From positions 62,001 through 126,000 of the forward strand of contig NZ_KB907208.1 in assembly GCF_000381885.1 (NCBI RefSeq): DNA of 64,000 bases. Direction: 5' to 3'. Source of the stretch: Actinomadura atramentaria DSM 43919 (GTDB taxonomy: Bacteria > Actinomycetota > Actinomycetes > Streptosporangiales > Streptosporangiaceae). The notes below the pieces were generated by a model. It was not told the origin of the DNA, made no database searches, and was given only the letters and a program-made list of their open reading frames with translations. The position numbers and the translations under genes are program-made. Every line of letters starts with the position of its first letter. Positions within the stretch are counted from its first letter, which is position 1. This document shows, in pieces, positions 1 to 8,925 of this stretch.

Positions 1-231
1 GTCGCGTCCTCGGGCGGCTCGTCCGCCGTCATCCGGCGGATCAGCGAGCAGGTCCAGGGCGACAGTGATCTGATGCTTAAACTGAAGCAAATCGGGATAC
101 AACCGGGACGAGAGGTGACTCTCCGGACAACGGATGACGGAGTGCGGGTGACGGTCGAGGACGAGCCGGACGTGCCGGAGCGGGAGGTCCCCCGGGACAT
201 CGCGCAGCACGTCTTCGTGAGCAGGCGCTGA
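1..231 (+). CDS. DtxR/IdeR-type metal-dependent regulator, C-terminal part
   Basis: Only the last 76 codons are in the window; the gene runs off the left edge. The visible part reads as the SH3-like (FeoA-type) C-terminal domain of a DtxR/MntR-family repressor: a segment beginning VIRRISEQVQGD, the turn GIQPGREVTL, and the final strand IAQHVFV before the stop at 229-231. In this family the SH3-like domain follows the winged helix and the metal-binding dimerisation domain and helps tune metal response; those domains must lie to the left. The match is to the family, not to a subgroup, so iron, manganese or zinc specificity cannot be told. An iron box of the kind bound by this family lies 17 kb away, upstream of bfd, but nothing here shows that this protein binds it. 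Confidence 0.65.
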   Translation, partial: VASSGGSSAVIRRISEQVQGDSDLMLKLKQIGIQPGREVTLRTTDDGVRVTVEDEPDVPEREVPRDIAQHVFVSRR

Positions 232-339
232 CGCTTGCGGCGGGACGGCGGGGCAGTGGGCACGCGCGCCGTGCCGCGGCGGTCTATACCGAAGATCTCC
301 CCACCGGCGCGCCGTTCCACCGCGTCCGCGCCGCGGGTT

Positions 340-356
340 CGTCGTTCAATACGACG
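340..356. other. Inverted repeat upstream of the phosphatase gene
   Basis: CGTCGT and ACGACG flank a 5-base TCAAT spacer, a perfect 6-bp inverted repeat in the 206-bp gap between the regulator tail and the phosphatase gene. It could be an operator or a short hairpin. There is no T-run, so it is a poor terminator. No clear promoter was found in this gap. Confidence 0.25.
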
Positions 357-437
357 GTGGCCCCCGCGCGCGGCGGGTCCGGGCCGCGCCGGGCGTCGCG
401 GTGAGCTGGGTTCGGGATCGGCCGTCAGGATGGGCAG

Positions 438-2678
438 ATGAAGCGCTGGGGGGAGCCGCCGTTCGAGGCGCACCTGCCGCCCGAGACCGTCCTGAACCAG
501 ATGGAGATGGCGGTAGTCGTCTGCGACCGCTTCAGCAACGTCATCTACGGCAACGACTTCGCCCGCCGGCTGTTCGGGTTCGGCGGCGACGGCTTCGTCG
601 GCCACTCGGTGCTGTCCCTCGGCATCGCCGAGGAGGACCACGAGCAGGCCACCGAGCTGGCCCGGCACGTGCTCAAGGGCAACGTGTGGGAGGGCACCTT
701 CTGCAGCATGCGGTCCGACGGCGGCACCGTCTACACGCGGGCGCACGCCGTCCCGCTGCGGCACCCGTCCGGCTCCGTCGACGGCATCGTGATCTTCGCG
801 CGCGAGGCGCTGCGCTCCAACCAGCGCGAACAGGACCGCTACGGCCTGCTGGACCGCATCGGCACCCGGCTGGCGGGGTCGCTGGAGCTGGAGAACACGC
901 TCCGCCGCGTCGCCGACACGCTCGTCCCGCAGTTCGCCGACCACTGCTTCATCGACCTGTTCAGCGGTGACCGGCTGATCCGCCGGGTGTCGCGGCACGC
1001 GGGCGGCTGGACGCCGCCGCCGGGCACCTGGGCCGAGGTCGGCGAACCGGTGTCGTACCCGCCGGGGCACCACGCGGCCAAGGCGATGCACCGGCGCGAC
1101 ACCGTGCTGGTGGAGGACATGCTGCGCCGCCGCGACCACGACGCGGGCGGCGGCATGGGCATCACCTCGGTGATCTCCGCGCCGCTGCTGGTGCGCGGCG
1201 AGCTGCTGGGCGTGATGAGCCTGGCCCTGTCGAACCTGTCCCGCCGCCCCGACCCGCACTACGACGGCTTCGACCGCGACCTGCTGGGCGCCATCGCGAG
1301 CCGCGTCGCGCTGTCGGTGGACAACGCGCTGCTGTTCGAGCAGGAGCGCGAGACCGCGCTGGCGTTCCAGAAGCACCTGCTGCCCGGCGAGAGCCCGCCG
1401 CTGCTGGACGGGCTGGAGATCGCGTGGCGCTACGAGCCCGCGCGGCCGATCGAGTCGCACGGGCACGGCATCCAGACCCAGGTCGGCGGCGACTGGTACG
1501 ACGTGATCCCGCTCTCGGCGGGCCGCGTCGGCCTGGTGATCGGCGACGTCGAGGGCCGGGGCGCGCGCGCCGCCGCCGTGATGGGCCAGCTCCGCGCGGC
1601 GCTGCGGGCGTTCGCGCAGGACGACAAGCCGCCCGCCGACATCCTGCGCAAGCTCGACGAGTGGGTGCGGACGATGACCCGCCCGGAGCGGACCCGCTCG
1701 GGCTGGAACAGCGACGAGCTGGTCCGGCCGCCGCTGGTCTCCTGCACCTACTTCGTCTACGACGCCTGGTCGCGCGTTCTGGAGTTCGCCAACGCCGGGC
1801 ACGACCCGCCGCTGCTGGTCGTGGACGGCGAGGTCGGCGAGCTGGGCTTCGAGAGCGAGGGCGCCATGCTCGGCGTCCGCGCGCCGGGGCTCGGCGGCGA
1901 GATCGTGTTCAACGAGGAGACCGCCGAGCTGAAGCCGGGCTCGACGCTGGTGCTCTACACCGACGGCCTGATCGACCGCCGCCCCAAGGACGACGGCGAG
2001 TACCACTCCCGCGAGGAGGCGCGCGAGATGGTGCGCGCCGCGGTGGCGGCGGTGGCGCGCGGCGACGTGGAGACGATCGCGGAGGCCGCGTACGCGGCGG
2101 TGCCCGGTGAGATCGACGACGATGTCGCGATCGTGGTGATCCGGACGGCCGCCGACGAGCTGGCCGTGCGCGACCGCGCCTTCCCCGCCGAGCCGATCAT
2201 GGTCTCGGAGGCGCGCCGGCTGGCGGCGGACGCGTTCGCCGAGTGGGGGATGGGGGAGGACCAGGTCGAGCTGGCGTGCCTGCTGGTCTCCGAGGTCGTC
2301 ACCAACGTCGTGCTGCACGCGGCGGCCACGCCCGCGCCGCGCCGCGAGCTGGTGCTGGACGGCGGTCCGCCGCCGGTGCAGTTCAACCTGGACGCGTTCG
2401 ACGAGGGCGACTGGGACCTCGACGGCGGGCTCGGCGGCCTCGGCCGCGACGAGCCGCCCGCCAAGGAGTTCCGGCTGCGGCTCCGGCGCGGCCGGGGCGC
2501 GGTCTGGGTCGAGGTCTTCGACGCGGACATGCGGCTGCCGCGCATCCGCAGCGCGGGCGAGACCGACGAGGGCGGCCGCGGCCTGTACCTGGTGGACCAG
2601 CTCGCGACGCGCTGGGGCGCGCGCCCGACGCCGGACGGCAAGGCGGTCTGGTTCGAGCTTCCGCTGACTTCCCACTAG
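438..2678 (+). CDS. PAS-GAF-SpoIIE (PP2C) phosphatase with C-terminal HATPase domain
   Basis: A 746-residue soluble signalling protein of the actinobacterial SpoIIE/RsbU class. A PAS domain (about 20-125; MEMAVVVCDRFSNVIYGND) is followed by a GAF domain (about 140-300) and a PP2C-type phosphatase domain (about 315-565) with the GGDWYDVIPL metal-binding motif near 350 and VLYTDGLID later. It ends in a HATPase_c anti-sigma-kinase domain (about 575-746) with the N-box EVVTNVVLHA and the G-box GGRGLYLVDQ. In this family the phosphatase dephosphorylates an anti-sigma-factor antagonist and the HATPase acts as a switch kinase, so one protein may both add and remove phosphate. The HATPase carries an unusual acidic, glycine-rich insertion at about 640-680. 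The partner antagonist is not nearby. The start has only a weak ribosome site (GGATGGGCAG). Domain calls are confident; the stress or developmental signal is unknown. Confidence 0.9.
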   Translation: MKRWGEPPFEAHLPPETVLNQMEMAVVVCDRFSNVIYGNDFARRLFGFGGDGFVGHSVLSLGIAEEDHEQATELARHVLKGNVWEGTFCSMRSDGGTVYTRAHAVPLRHPSGSVDGIVIFAREALRSNQREQDRYGLLDRIGTRLAGSLELENTLRRVADTLVPQFADHCFIDLFSGDRLIRRVSRHAGGWTPPPGTWAEVGEPVSYPPGHHAAKAMHRRDTVLVEDMLRRRDHDAGGGMGITSVISAPLLVRGELLGVMSLALSNLSRRPDPHYDGFDRDLLGAIASRVALSVDNALLFEQERETALAFQKHLLPGESPPLLDGLEIAWRYEPARPIESHGHGIQTQVGGDWYDVIPLSAGRVGLVIGDVEGRGARAAAVMGQLRAALRAFAQDDKPPADILRKLDEWVRTMTRPERTRSGWNSDELVRPPLVSCTYFVYDAWSRVLEFANAGHDPPLLVVDGEVGELGFESEGAMLGVRAPGLGGEIVFNEETAELKPGSTLVLYTDGLIDRRPKDDGEYHSREEAREMVRAAVAAVARGDVETIAEAAYAAVPGEIDDDVAIVVIRTAADELAVRDRAFPAEPIMVSEARRLAADAFAEWGMGEDQVELACLLVSEVVTNVVLHAAATPAPRRELVLDGGPPPVQFNLDAFDEGDWDLDGGLGGLGRDEPPAKEFRLRLRRGRGAVWVEVFDADMRLPRIRSAGETDEGGRGLYLVDQLATRWGARPTPDGKAVWFELPLTSH

Positions 2679-2734
2679 GACACCCCCGCGACGCTGTGCT
2701 CCGGCCCCCTGCGAGGCCCTGCGCGCTCAAGCCT

Positions 2735-2755
2735 GCGGCGCGGCGGACGCGCCGC
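2735..2755 (+). terminator. GC-rich hairpin after the SpoIIE phosphatase
   Basis: GCGGCGCG pairs with CGCGCCGC across a 5-base loop, about 57 bp past the stop, followed by GCAAAATCC. There is no true T-run, which is common for actinomycete terminators. Confidence 0.4.
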
Positions 2756-2837
2756 GCAAAATCCGTTTCCCCCTGTGGATAACCCCGGTTGTCGGACCGA
2801 TTTCGGCCATATCTCCCATTTGTCCAGGCGCCGTGAT

Positions 2838-2855
2838 ATCTCGATCAGGCGAGAT
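2838..2855. promoter_or_regulatory. Possible operator upstream of the zinc-ribbon gene
   Basis: ATCTCG-atcagg-CGAGAT is a perfect 6-bp inverted repeat ending about 31 bp before the GTG start of the zinc-ribbon gene. The position suits a repressor site. The regulator is unknown. Confidence 0.3.
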
Positions 2856-2886
2856 CCGGTGATCGAAGGTGCAAGGGGGACGGATC

Positions 2887-3549
2887 GTGGCCGAGATGGT
2901 GCCATTCACCAGCAACTACACAGACCAGTCGTCGGAGGACGGCTACCAGTTCGAGTTCCGCTGCAACCGCTGCGGCAACGGCTACGCGTCGAGCTTCCAG
3001 CGCTCCGTCACGGGGGTCGGCGGCAAGCTGCTGGAGATGGGCGGCGGGCTGCTCGGCGGGGAGGTGGGCAACAAGGCGTCCTCGCTCGGCTGGGACCTGC
3101 GCTGGCTCCGCAACCGCGGCGAGCGCAGCGGCACCCGCGACCGGATGCTCGCGCGGGCCGTCGAGGAGGTCTCGCCGCAGTTCGTCCAGTGCCACCGCTG
3201 CTCGCAGTGGGTCTGCCGCAGCGTGTGCTGGAACGGCGAGCGCGGACTGTGCTCGTCCTGCGCGCCCAAGCTCGACCAGGAGATCGCCGGGATGCAGGCC
3301 GCCGCGCAGATCCGCCAGCTCGACGAGAAGATCCAGCAGCAGGACTGGACCGAGGGTGTCCAGTACAAGGAGCAGGCCACCGGACTCTGCGGGTCCTGCG
3401 GCGAGGAGAGCGGCGGCAACAAGTTCTGCCGCAACTGCGGCGCGCCCCAGGCTTCCGCGCCCGCCGAGACGAAGAAGTTCTGCACCAACTGCGGCACGCA
3501 ACTGGGCGACGCGAAGTTCTGCGGCGGCTGCGGCTGGCCCGCGGGCTGA
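2887..3549 (+). CDS. Multi zinc-ribbon protein
   Basis: A 220-residue protein without signal peptide or membrane segment. It opens with a CNRCG knuckle near residue 26. A glycine-rich stretch follows, and then a second group of cysteines (CHRCSQWVC, then VCWNGERGLCSSC) that could hold one or two zinc ions. The C-terminal third holds two classic zinc ribbons, CGSCGEES...FCRNCG and CTNCGTQL...FCGGCG, of the type common in bacterial zinc_ribbon_2 proteins. A middle helix (KLDQEIAGMQAAAQIRQLDE) could be a coiled coil. The start is GTG 2887 because AAGGGGGA at 2873-2880 sits 6 bp upstream; the earlier GTG at 2869 has no ribosome site. Function is not recognised; such proteins are usually scaffolds or nucleic-acid binders. 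It is flanked by its own inverted repeat and is probably monocistronic. Confidence 0.75.
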   Translation: MAEMVPFTSNYTDQSSEDGYQFEFRCNRCGNGYASSFQRSVTGVGGKLLEMGGGLLGGEVGNKASSLGWDLRWLRNRGERSGTRDRMLARAVEEVSPQFVQCHRCSQWVCRSVCWNGERGLCSSCAPKLDQEIAGMQAAAQIRQLDEKIQQQDWTEGVQYKEQATGLCGSCGEESGGNKFCRNCGAPQASAPAETKKFCTNCGTQLGDAKFCGGCGWPAG

Positions 3550-3686
3550 CCCGCCGCGGCCGGGGACGGCTCCGGAGACGCACACCGGTCCCCGCGCCGA
3601 TGCCCGGCCGGACACGCCGTTCAGCGCCCCCGCGACGCCGGGTGCGTCCTGACGCCGACGACCCCGTCCCCGGTGGCCGTCTCCGT

Positions 3687-4382
3687 TCAGCGCCGCCGCA
3701 GCGCCACGTGCGCCCAGGACTGGGTGAACCACAGCTCGCCGCCGATGACGCGGGGCCGCGCGCCGGTCGCCGGCCCGCCGTCGACCTCGCTGATCAGCGA
3801 CGCGCGGATGCGGTCGGCGACGGCCGGGTCCGCGCGGTCCAGCCACGGTTCGAGCGGCCGCTCGGCGGCGAAGGCGTCGAGCCGCCCGATCGTCCCGCCC
3901 GCCGCGGCGACCAGCTCGGTCAGCGCCGTCACGGTCGGTCCGGCGGCGGCGTGCCCGGACGCGGTGAGCCGTCCCCGGACGAGTTCGGCCACGACCACCC
4001 GCCCGCCCGGCCGGCACACGCGCAGCAGCTCGCGCAGGACGGCGACCGGCTCGCCGAGGGAACTCAGCGACCAGCGGGTCGTGACGAGCGAGAACGCGCC
4101 GTCCCGATACGGCAGCGCGGTCGCGACCGCCCGAACCCCGACCGGACCGTCCCCGTCCTCGCCGGGATGCGCGACGCCGTTCGCGCCGTGCGGCGGGGGC
4201 GCGGCGTCCACGGCCGTGACGTGCCGGACGCGCGGCCGCAGCGCCGCGGCCAGCGGTCCGGGCCCGCAGGAGACGTCCAGGCACACCTCGCCCGGCAGCG
4301 GCGCGGCGAACTCCAGCAGCCGCCGCAGTTCGGAGGTGGTCGAGCGGCCCGGTGTCCGGGCGGTGAGGGCCGGTCGGGCCAC
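3687..4382 (-). CDS. Class I SAM-dependent methyltransferase
   Basis: A 231-residue Methyltransf_11-type enzyme. Motif I is CLDVSCGPGPLAAALRP (about 33-49), giving the glycine-rich SAM loop, though a Ser occupies the usual Gly before the Cys. Motif II is VTAVDAAPPP. The post-I region ALPYRDGAFSLVTTRWSLSS and motif GRVVVAELVRGR are also clear. The C-terminal half (about 150-231) lacks a recognisable substrate domain. Neighbours give no hint: a zinc-ribbon gene converges on its 3' side and a tiny membrane protein lies upstream on the same strand, about 150 bp away. The substrate is unknown; a small-molecule or quinone-type substrate is typical for this fold. Confidence 0.75.
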   Translation of the reverse strand: MARPALTARTPGRSTTSELRRLLEFAAPLPGEVCLDVSCGPGPLAAALRPRVRHVTAVDAAPPPHGANGVAHPGEDGDGPVGVRAVATALPYRDGAFSLVTTRWSLSSLGEPVAVLRELLRVCRPGGRVVVAELVRGRLTASGHAAAGPTVTALTELVAAAGGTIGRLDAFAAERPLEPWLDRADPAVADRIRASLISEVDGGPATGARPRVIGGELWFTQSWAHVALRRR

Positions 4383-4529
4383 GTCGGATCTTCCCCTCGG
4401 CTCGGCGGGCCGGGCGCAGGCGCCGTCGCGGAGCGGCGGACGCGGGGCGGTGCGCGGCCCGGTTCGCGAGATATGACTCCCGCGGCCGCCGCCGGGTTCG
4501 GGGCCGGTCGCCGGAAACCCCGGCGGGTT

Positions 4530-4697
4530 TCAGCCGCCGTTGAGGTGCTTCCCGAACAGCGTGAGCGCCACCAGCGCGAACACGACCATGACGGCCGACC
4601 GCGTCGGCGCGGGCAGCCGGAGCTTCACGGCCGCCCACCGCACGCAGAACGCGCAGAGCAGCGCCATGACGATCAGTGCGCTATAGCCTTCCATCAT
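4530..4697 (-). CDS. Small two-helix membrane protein
   Basis: A 55-codon gene that would be missed by usual length cut-offs. Two hydrophobic segments, ALIVMALLCAFCV and AVMVVFALVALTLFG, are separated by a short basic loop (RWAAVKLRLPAPTRS), and the protein ends GKHLNGG. The pattern suggests a membrane hairpin. The start is ATG 4697: GAAGG lies about 5 bases upstream, and a second ATG follows immediately at 4694. It is divergent from the next small membrane gene at 4804. Function is unknown. Support comes from clean coding bias, the ribosome site and the two-helix pattern; no homology was checked. Confidence 0.55.
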   Translation of the reverse strand: MMEGYSALIVMALLCAFCVRWAAVKLRLPAPTRSAVMVVFALVALTLFGKHLNGG

Positions 4698-4790
4698 GGC
4701 CACCTTCGTTCCGGGGGAGGCGCCTTTCCCGAGCAGCCTAATCGCGCGGCCCGTCCTTCACCCCGTGCCCGCCGCGCCCGGCGGCGGGGC

Positions 4791-4796
4791 TACGCT
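4791..4796 (+). promoter_or_regulatory. -10 element TACGCT of a leaderless promoter
   Basis: TACGCT fits the actinobacterial TANNNT -10 and is followed by exactly 7 bases before GTG 4804, so transcription should start at or next to the start codon. This decides the start of the downstream gene. Confidence 0.5.
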
Positions 4797-4803
4797 CACG
4801 CCT

Positions 4804-5214
4804 GTGGCAGATGAGAAGGAAAACGTGAAGAGCGACCGGCTGGACGACGCGGTCGCGGCGGTGGCGCGGGGCCGGCTGGCGCTCGGCGCCGCCGCGTTCG
4901 CCGCCCCCGGCCTGACCGTGAAGCTGATGGGCCTCGGCCGCTCGGCGGACGGCGCGGCCGATCCGGGCCGCGACTACGTGACGCGGATGTTCGCGGCCCG
5001 CGAGATCGCGCTGGGCGCCGGCTACCTGCTGAGCCGCGGCCCGTCCCGCCGGCTGTGGGTGCGGCTCGGCCTCGCGGTGGACGCCTTCGACACGGTGGCG
5101 GCGCTGAAGTCGCGCGGCCGGCTGCCGCTGTGGGTGACGGCGGGCGGCGCGGCGATCTCGGCGGGCGCGACGGCGGTCGGCGCCGCGAAGGTCGCCCGCG
5201 ACCTCGTGCGCTGA
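4804..5214 (+). CDS. Small conserved membrane protein, function unknown
   Basis: A 136-residue protein with three or four short hydrophobic segments (LALGAAAFAAPGLTVKLMGL, MFAAREIALGAGYLL, LWVTAGGAAISAGATAVGA). It also has a conserved-looking RDYVTRMFAAREIALG stretch and a charged start (MADEKENVKSDRLDD). Such proteins are frequent in actinomycetes as DUF4267-like membrane proteins, but I do not recognise a function. The start was set at GTG 4804 by the leaderless -10 element 7 bases upstream; GTG 4825, preceded by GAAGGA, is the alternative and would give 129 residues. The gene is followed by a strong hairpin, so it is probably transcribed alone. Confidence 0.65.
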   Translation: MADEKENVKSDRLDDAVAAVARGRLALGAAAFAAPGLTVKLMGLGRSADGAADPGRDYVTRMFAAREIALGAGYLLSRGPSRRLWVRLGLAVDAFDTVAALKSRGRLPLWVTAGGAAISAGATAVGAAKVARDLVR

Positions 5215-5237
5215 CCCGGCTCCCCGTACCGACTTCC

Positions 5238-5272
5238 CCGACGCCCGCCGGGTCCGCCCCGGCGGGCGTCGG
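5238..5272 (+). terminator. Strong 15-bp hairpin terminator
   Basis: CCGACGCCCGCCGGG pairs perfectly with CCCGGCGGGCGTCGG across a 5-base loop, 23 bp after the stop of the small membrane protein. No T-run follows, but stem length and position make it the likely end of that transcript and a barrier before the exporter gene. Confidence 0.6.
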
Positions 5273-5308
5273 TGCGCGTACGTTCGGACACCCTACGTGT
5301 ACCAACCG

Positions 5309-5323
5309 CTACTCAATGGGTAG
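5309..5323. promoter_or_regulatory. Imperfect palindrome upstream of the DHA2-MarR exporter
   Basis: CTACTCAATGGGTAG is a 15-bp imperfect palindrome (CTACyCAwTGrGTAG) lying 36 bp before the ATG. MarR-family proteins bind palindromes of about this size near their own promoters, so it could be an autoregulatory site for the fused MarR-like domain. No binding evidence exists. Confidence 0.35.
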
Positions 5324-5358
5324 ATCTCCCCCTGACGCGACGTTTCGGGGGGAACTGG

Positions 5359-7371
5359 ATGGCCGCGGACAAGGCGCACGTGGAGAGCATGCCCAGGGGC
5401 CGCGAGCTCGCGGTGATCCTCGGCGCGCTCATGCTGTCGATCCTGCTGGCGGCGCTGGACCAGACGATCGTCTCGACGGCCCTGCCCACCATCGTCAGCG
5501 ACCTCGGCGGCCTCAACCACCTGTCGTGGGTGGTGACGGCCTACCTGCTGGCGTCCACGGCGTCCACGCCGCTGTGGGGCAAGCTGGGCGACCAGTACGG
5601 CCGCAAGCGCCTGTTCCAGCTCTCCATCGTGATCTTCCTGGTCGGCTCGGCGCTGTGCGGCCAGGCGGGCGACATGGCGCAGCTCATCACGTTCCGCGCT
5701 GTCCAGGGCCTGGGCGGCGGCGGGCTGATGGTGCTGGTCGTCGCCATCGTCGGCGACGTCGTCCCGCCCCGCGAGCGCGGCCGCTACCAGGGCCTGTTCG
5801 GCGGCGTGTTCGGCGTGTCGAGCGTCTGCGGCCCGCTGCTCGGCGGCTGGTTCGTCGACAACCTGTCGTGGCGCTGGGTGTTCTACATCAACATCCCGAT
5901 CGGCCTGGTGGCGCTCGTCGTCATCGCGGTGGCGCTGCGCGCGCCCGCCGAGCGGCACCGGCACCGGATCGACTACCTCGGGACGCTGCTCATCGTCGGC
6001 TGGTCGGTGGCGCTGGTCCTGCTCGCGACGTGGGGCGGCACGACGTACGCCTGGGGCTCCGCGACGATCGTCGGCCTCGCGGTCGGCGCGCTCGCGCTCA
6101 TCGCGCTCTGGGCGCTGGCCGAGCGGCGCGCGGCCGAGCCCGTCCTGCCGCTGCACCTGTTCGCCGAGTCGGTGTTCTCGCTGAGCGCGGCGATCAGCTT
6201 CGTCGTCGGGTTCGCGATGTTCGGCGCGCTGACCTTCCTGCCGATCTTCCTGCAGATCGTCCACGGGGTGTCGCCGACGCTGTCGGGCGTCCACCTGCTG
6301 CCGATGATGCTCGGCCTGCTCGTCGCGTCGATCGGGTCCGGGCAGATCATCAGCCGGACGGGCCGGTACCGCGTCTTCCCGATCGTCGGCACGCCGATCA
6401 CCGCGGTGGCGCTGTGGCTGCTGTCGCGCGTCAGCGAGACGTCGAGCACGCTGTCGATGAGCCTGCGGTTCGCGCTGCTCGGCTTCGGGCTCGGGCTCGT
6501 CATGCAGGTCCTCGTCATCGCGGTCCAGAACAAGGTCGACTACCGGGACCTGGGCGCGGCGACGTCCGGCGTGACGTTCTTCCGGCAGATCGGCGGCTCG
6601 TTCGGCGTCGCGGTGTTCGGGTCGGTGTTCAGCAACCGGCTCGCGGCGAACATGGCGGACCTGGCGCGGCGCGGCGAGCTGCCGCCCGGCTTCGACCCGC
6701 GCGCCGTCCAGGGGAACCCGCACCTCATCGACCGGTTCCCGCCCGCCGTGCGCGGCCACTTCCTGCACGCGTACTCCGACGCGATCCAGCGCGTGTTCCT
6801 GTGGGCCGTGCCGGTGGCGCTGGTCGCGTTCGTGCTGACGTGGTTCCTGCGCGAGTTCCCGCTCCGCTCCACCTCGCAGGCTCCTGATCTCGGCGAGAGC
6901 GTCGGCGGGGCGTCGGCGCGCGGCTCGCGGGAGGAGATCGAGCGGGCGCTGAGCGACCTGATGCGCCGCGATCCGAGCGCGCGCGAACTGTACGGCCGCC
7001 TCGGACGGCTCGCCGGGGTGGACATGTCGCCGGGCGGGATGTGGGCGCTGTGCAGCATCGTCCACAACGGCCCGATCGCGTCGGCGGACCTGGCGCACCG
7101 CGCCGGGGTGACCGTCGAGCAGGGGCGCCCGTTCGTCGACCGGCTCGTCGAGGACGGCTACGTCGAGCGCGGCGCGGACGGCCTGGCCGCGACCCCGGCG
7201 GGCCGCGCCGTCGCCGAGCGGCTGGTCGAGACGCGCGCGCGGGGCCTCGCGCGGCATCTGGACGGCTGGGCCCCGGAGGAGAACCCCGAGCTCGCCGCCC
7301 TGCTGGACGAGCTGTCGCGGCAGACGCTCGGCGACGACACGGCGGGCCGCCAGGTCCACGCGGCGGACTGA
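5359..7371 (+). CDS. DHA2 (EmrB/QacA) drug exporter fused to a MarR-like domain
   Basis: A 670-residue fusion. Residues 1-510 form a 14-helix major-facilitator transporter of the DHA2 family, with the family signature LDQTIVSTALPTIV in helix 1, WVVTAYLLASTASTPLWGKL, the motif-A loop GKLGDQYGRKR and a GGWFVDNLSWRWVFYINIP segment typical of EmrB/QacA proteins. These are proton-driven exporters of lipophilic drugs. From about residue 515 the protein continues into the cytoplasm with a winged-helix domain (about 530-665) whose WALCSIVHNGPIASADLAHR and LVEDGYVERGADG wing look like MarR. Normally the regulator is a separate gene. ATG 5359 follows GGGGGGAA by 4 bases. A palindrome lies just upstream. 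The fused domain may bind DNA from the membrane or sense substrate; neither is shown. Confidence 0.85.
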   Translation: MAADKAHVESMPRGRELAVILGALMLSILLAALDQTIVSTALPTIVSDLGGLNHLSWVVTAYLLASTASTPLWGKLGDQYGRKRLFQLSIVIFLVGSALCGQAGDMAQLITFRAVQGLGGGGLMVLVVAIVGDVVPPRERGRYQGLFGGVFGVSSVCGPLLGGWFVDNLSWRWVFYINIPIGLVALVVIAVALRAPAERHRHRIDYLGTLLIVGWSVALVLLATWGGTTYAWGSATIVGLAVGALALIALWALAERRAAEPVLPLHLFAESVFSLSAAISFVVGFAMFGALTFLPIFLQIVHGVSPTLSGVHLLPMMLGLLVASIGSGQIISRTGRYRVFPIVGTPITAVALWLLSRVSETSSTLSMSLRFALLGFGLGLVMQVLVIAVQNKVDYRDLGAATSGVTFFRQIGGSFGVAVFGSVFSNRLAANMADLARRGELPPGFDPRAVQGNPHLIDRFPPAVRGHFLHAYSDAIQRVFLWAVPVALVAFVLTWFLREFPLRSTSQAPDLGESVGGASARGSREEIERALSDLMRRDPSARELYGRLGRLAGVDMSPGGMWALCSIVHNGPIASADLAHRAGVTVEQGRPFVDRLVEDGYVERGADGLAATPAGRAVAERLVETRARGLARHLDGWAPEENPELAALLDELSRQTLGDDTAGRQVHAAD

Positions 7372-7471
7372 CCCGCCGGGCGCGGGACGCGGGGCGGTGA
7401 ACTACGCTCGCCCGCGTCGGTCCGGAGTCGAGCGAGATGCAGGTCACACCGTCGGGTGGGCTACTCCGAGG

Positions 7472-7506
7472 TAACCTGTTGCTGACTAACCGAATCTCAC
7501 TCGGTT
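7472..7506 (+). promoter_or_regulatory. Thiolase promoter with operator-like inverted repeat
   Basis: TAACCT at 7472-7477 fits a -10 element. Eleven bases on, AACCGA (7488-7493) and TCGGTT (7501-7506) form a perfect inverted repeat with a 7-base spacer, covering the expected transcription start region. Such placement is typical of a TetR-type operator repressing a fatty-acid or acyl-CoA gene. The regulator is unknown. Confidence 0.45.
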
Positions 7507-7546
7507 TCGGGACGGAACCCCCAGATCCTGCTTAATTGGAGGCGTA

Positions 7547-8680
<1,134 letters not shown>

Positions 8681-8695
8681 CCCGCGCACTTCCGC

Positions 8696-8732
8696 GAACG
8701 GGCGGGACTCCCTCGGGGAGTCCCGCCCGTTC
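8696..8732 (+). terminator. 17-bp perfect hairpin terminator after the thiolase
   Basis: GAACGGGCGGGACTCCC and its exact complement enclose a 3-base TCG loop, starting 15 bp after the thiolase stop. No T-run follows. This is one of the strongest stems in the window. Confidence 0.75.
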
Positions 8733-8925
8733 GTCCGTTCGGGAGCGTTGCGGGGCGATGGTCGCTGTCCGTGTCGGTGCGGTTCGTCACCGCACACGCC
8801 GTCACCCGCGCCGAAGGAACGCCCGCGGCCTCTACGTCGCTAAACTGGCCCGACTTTCCCATCGCCGGGATCGGTCCGCGCGACCTTGATCCGAAGAGCG
8901 ACGCACGCATCTACGAGCGGACATC

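Noticed and set aside
5293..7359. A 688-residue minus-strand protein opposite the DHA2 exporter
   Set aside because: It is an antisense shadow of a well-supported exporter, rich in Arg/Gln/Asp/His repeats with no recognisable motif and no ribosome site.
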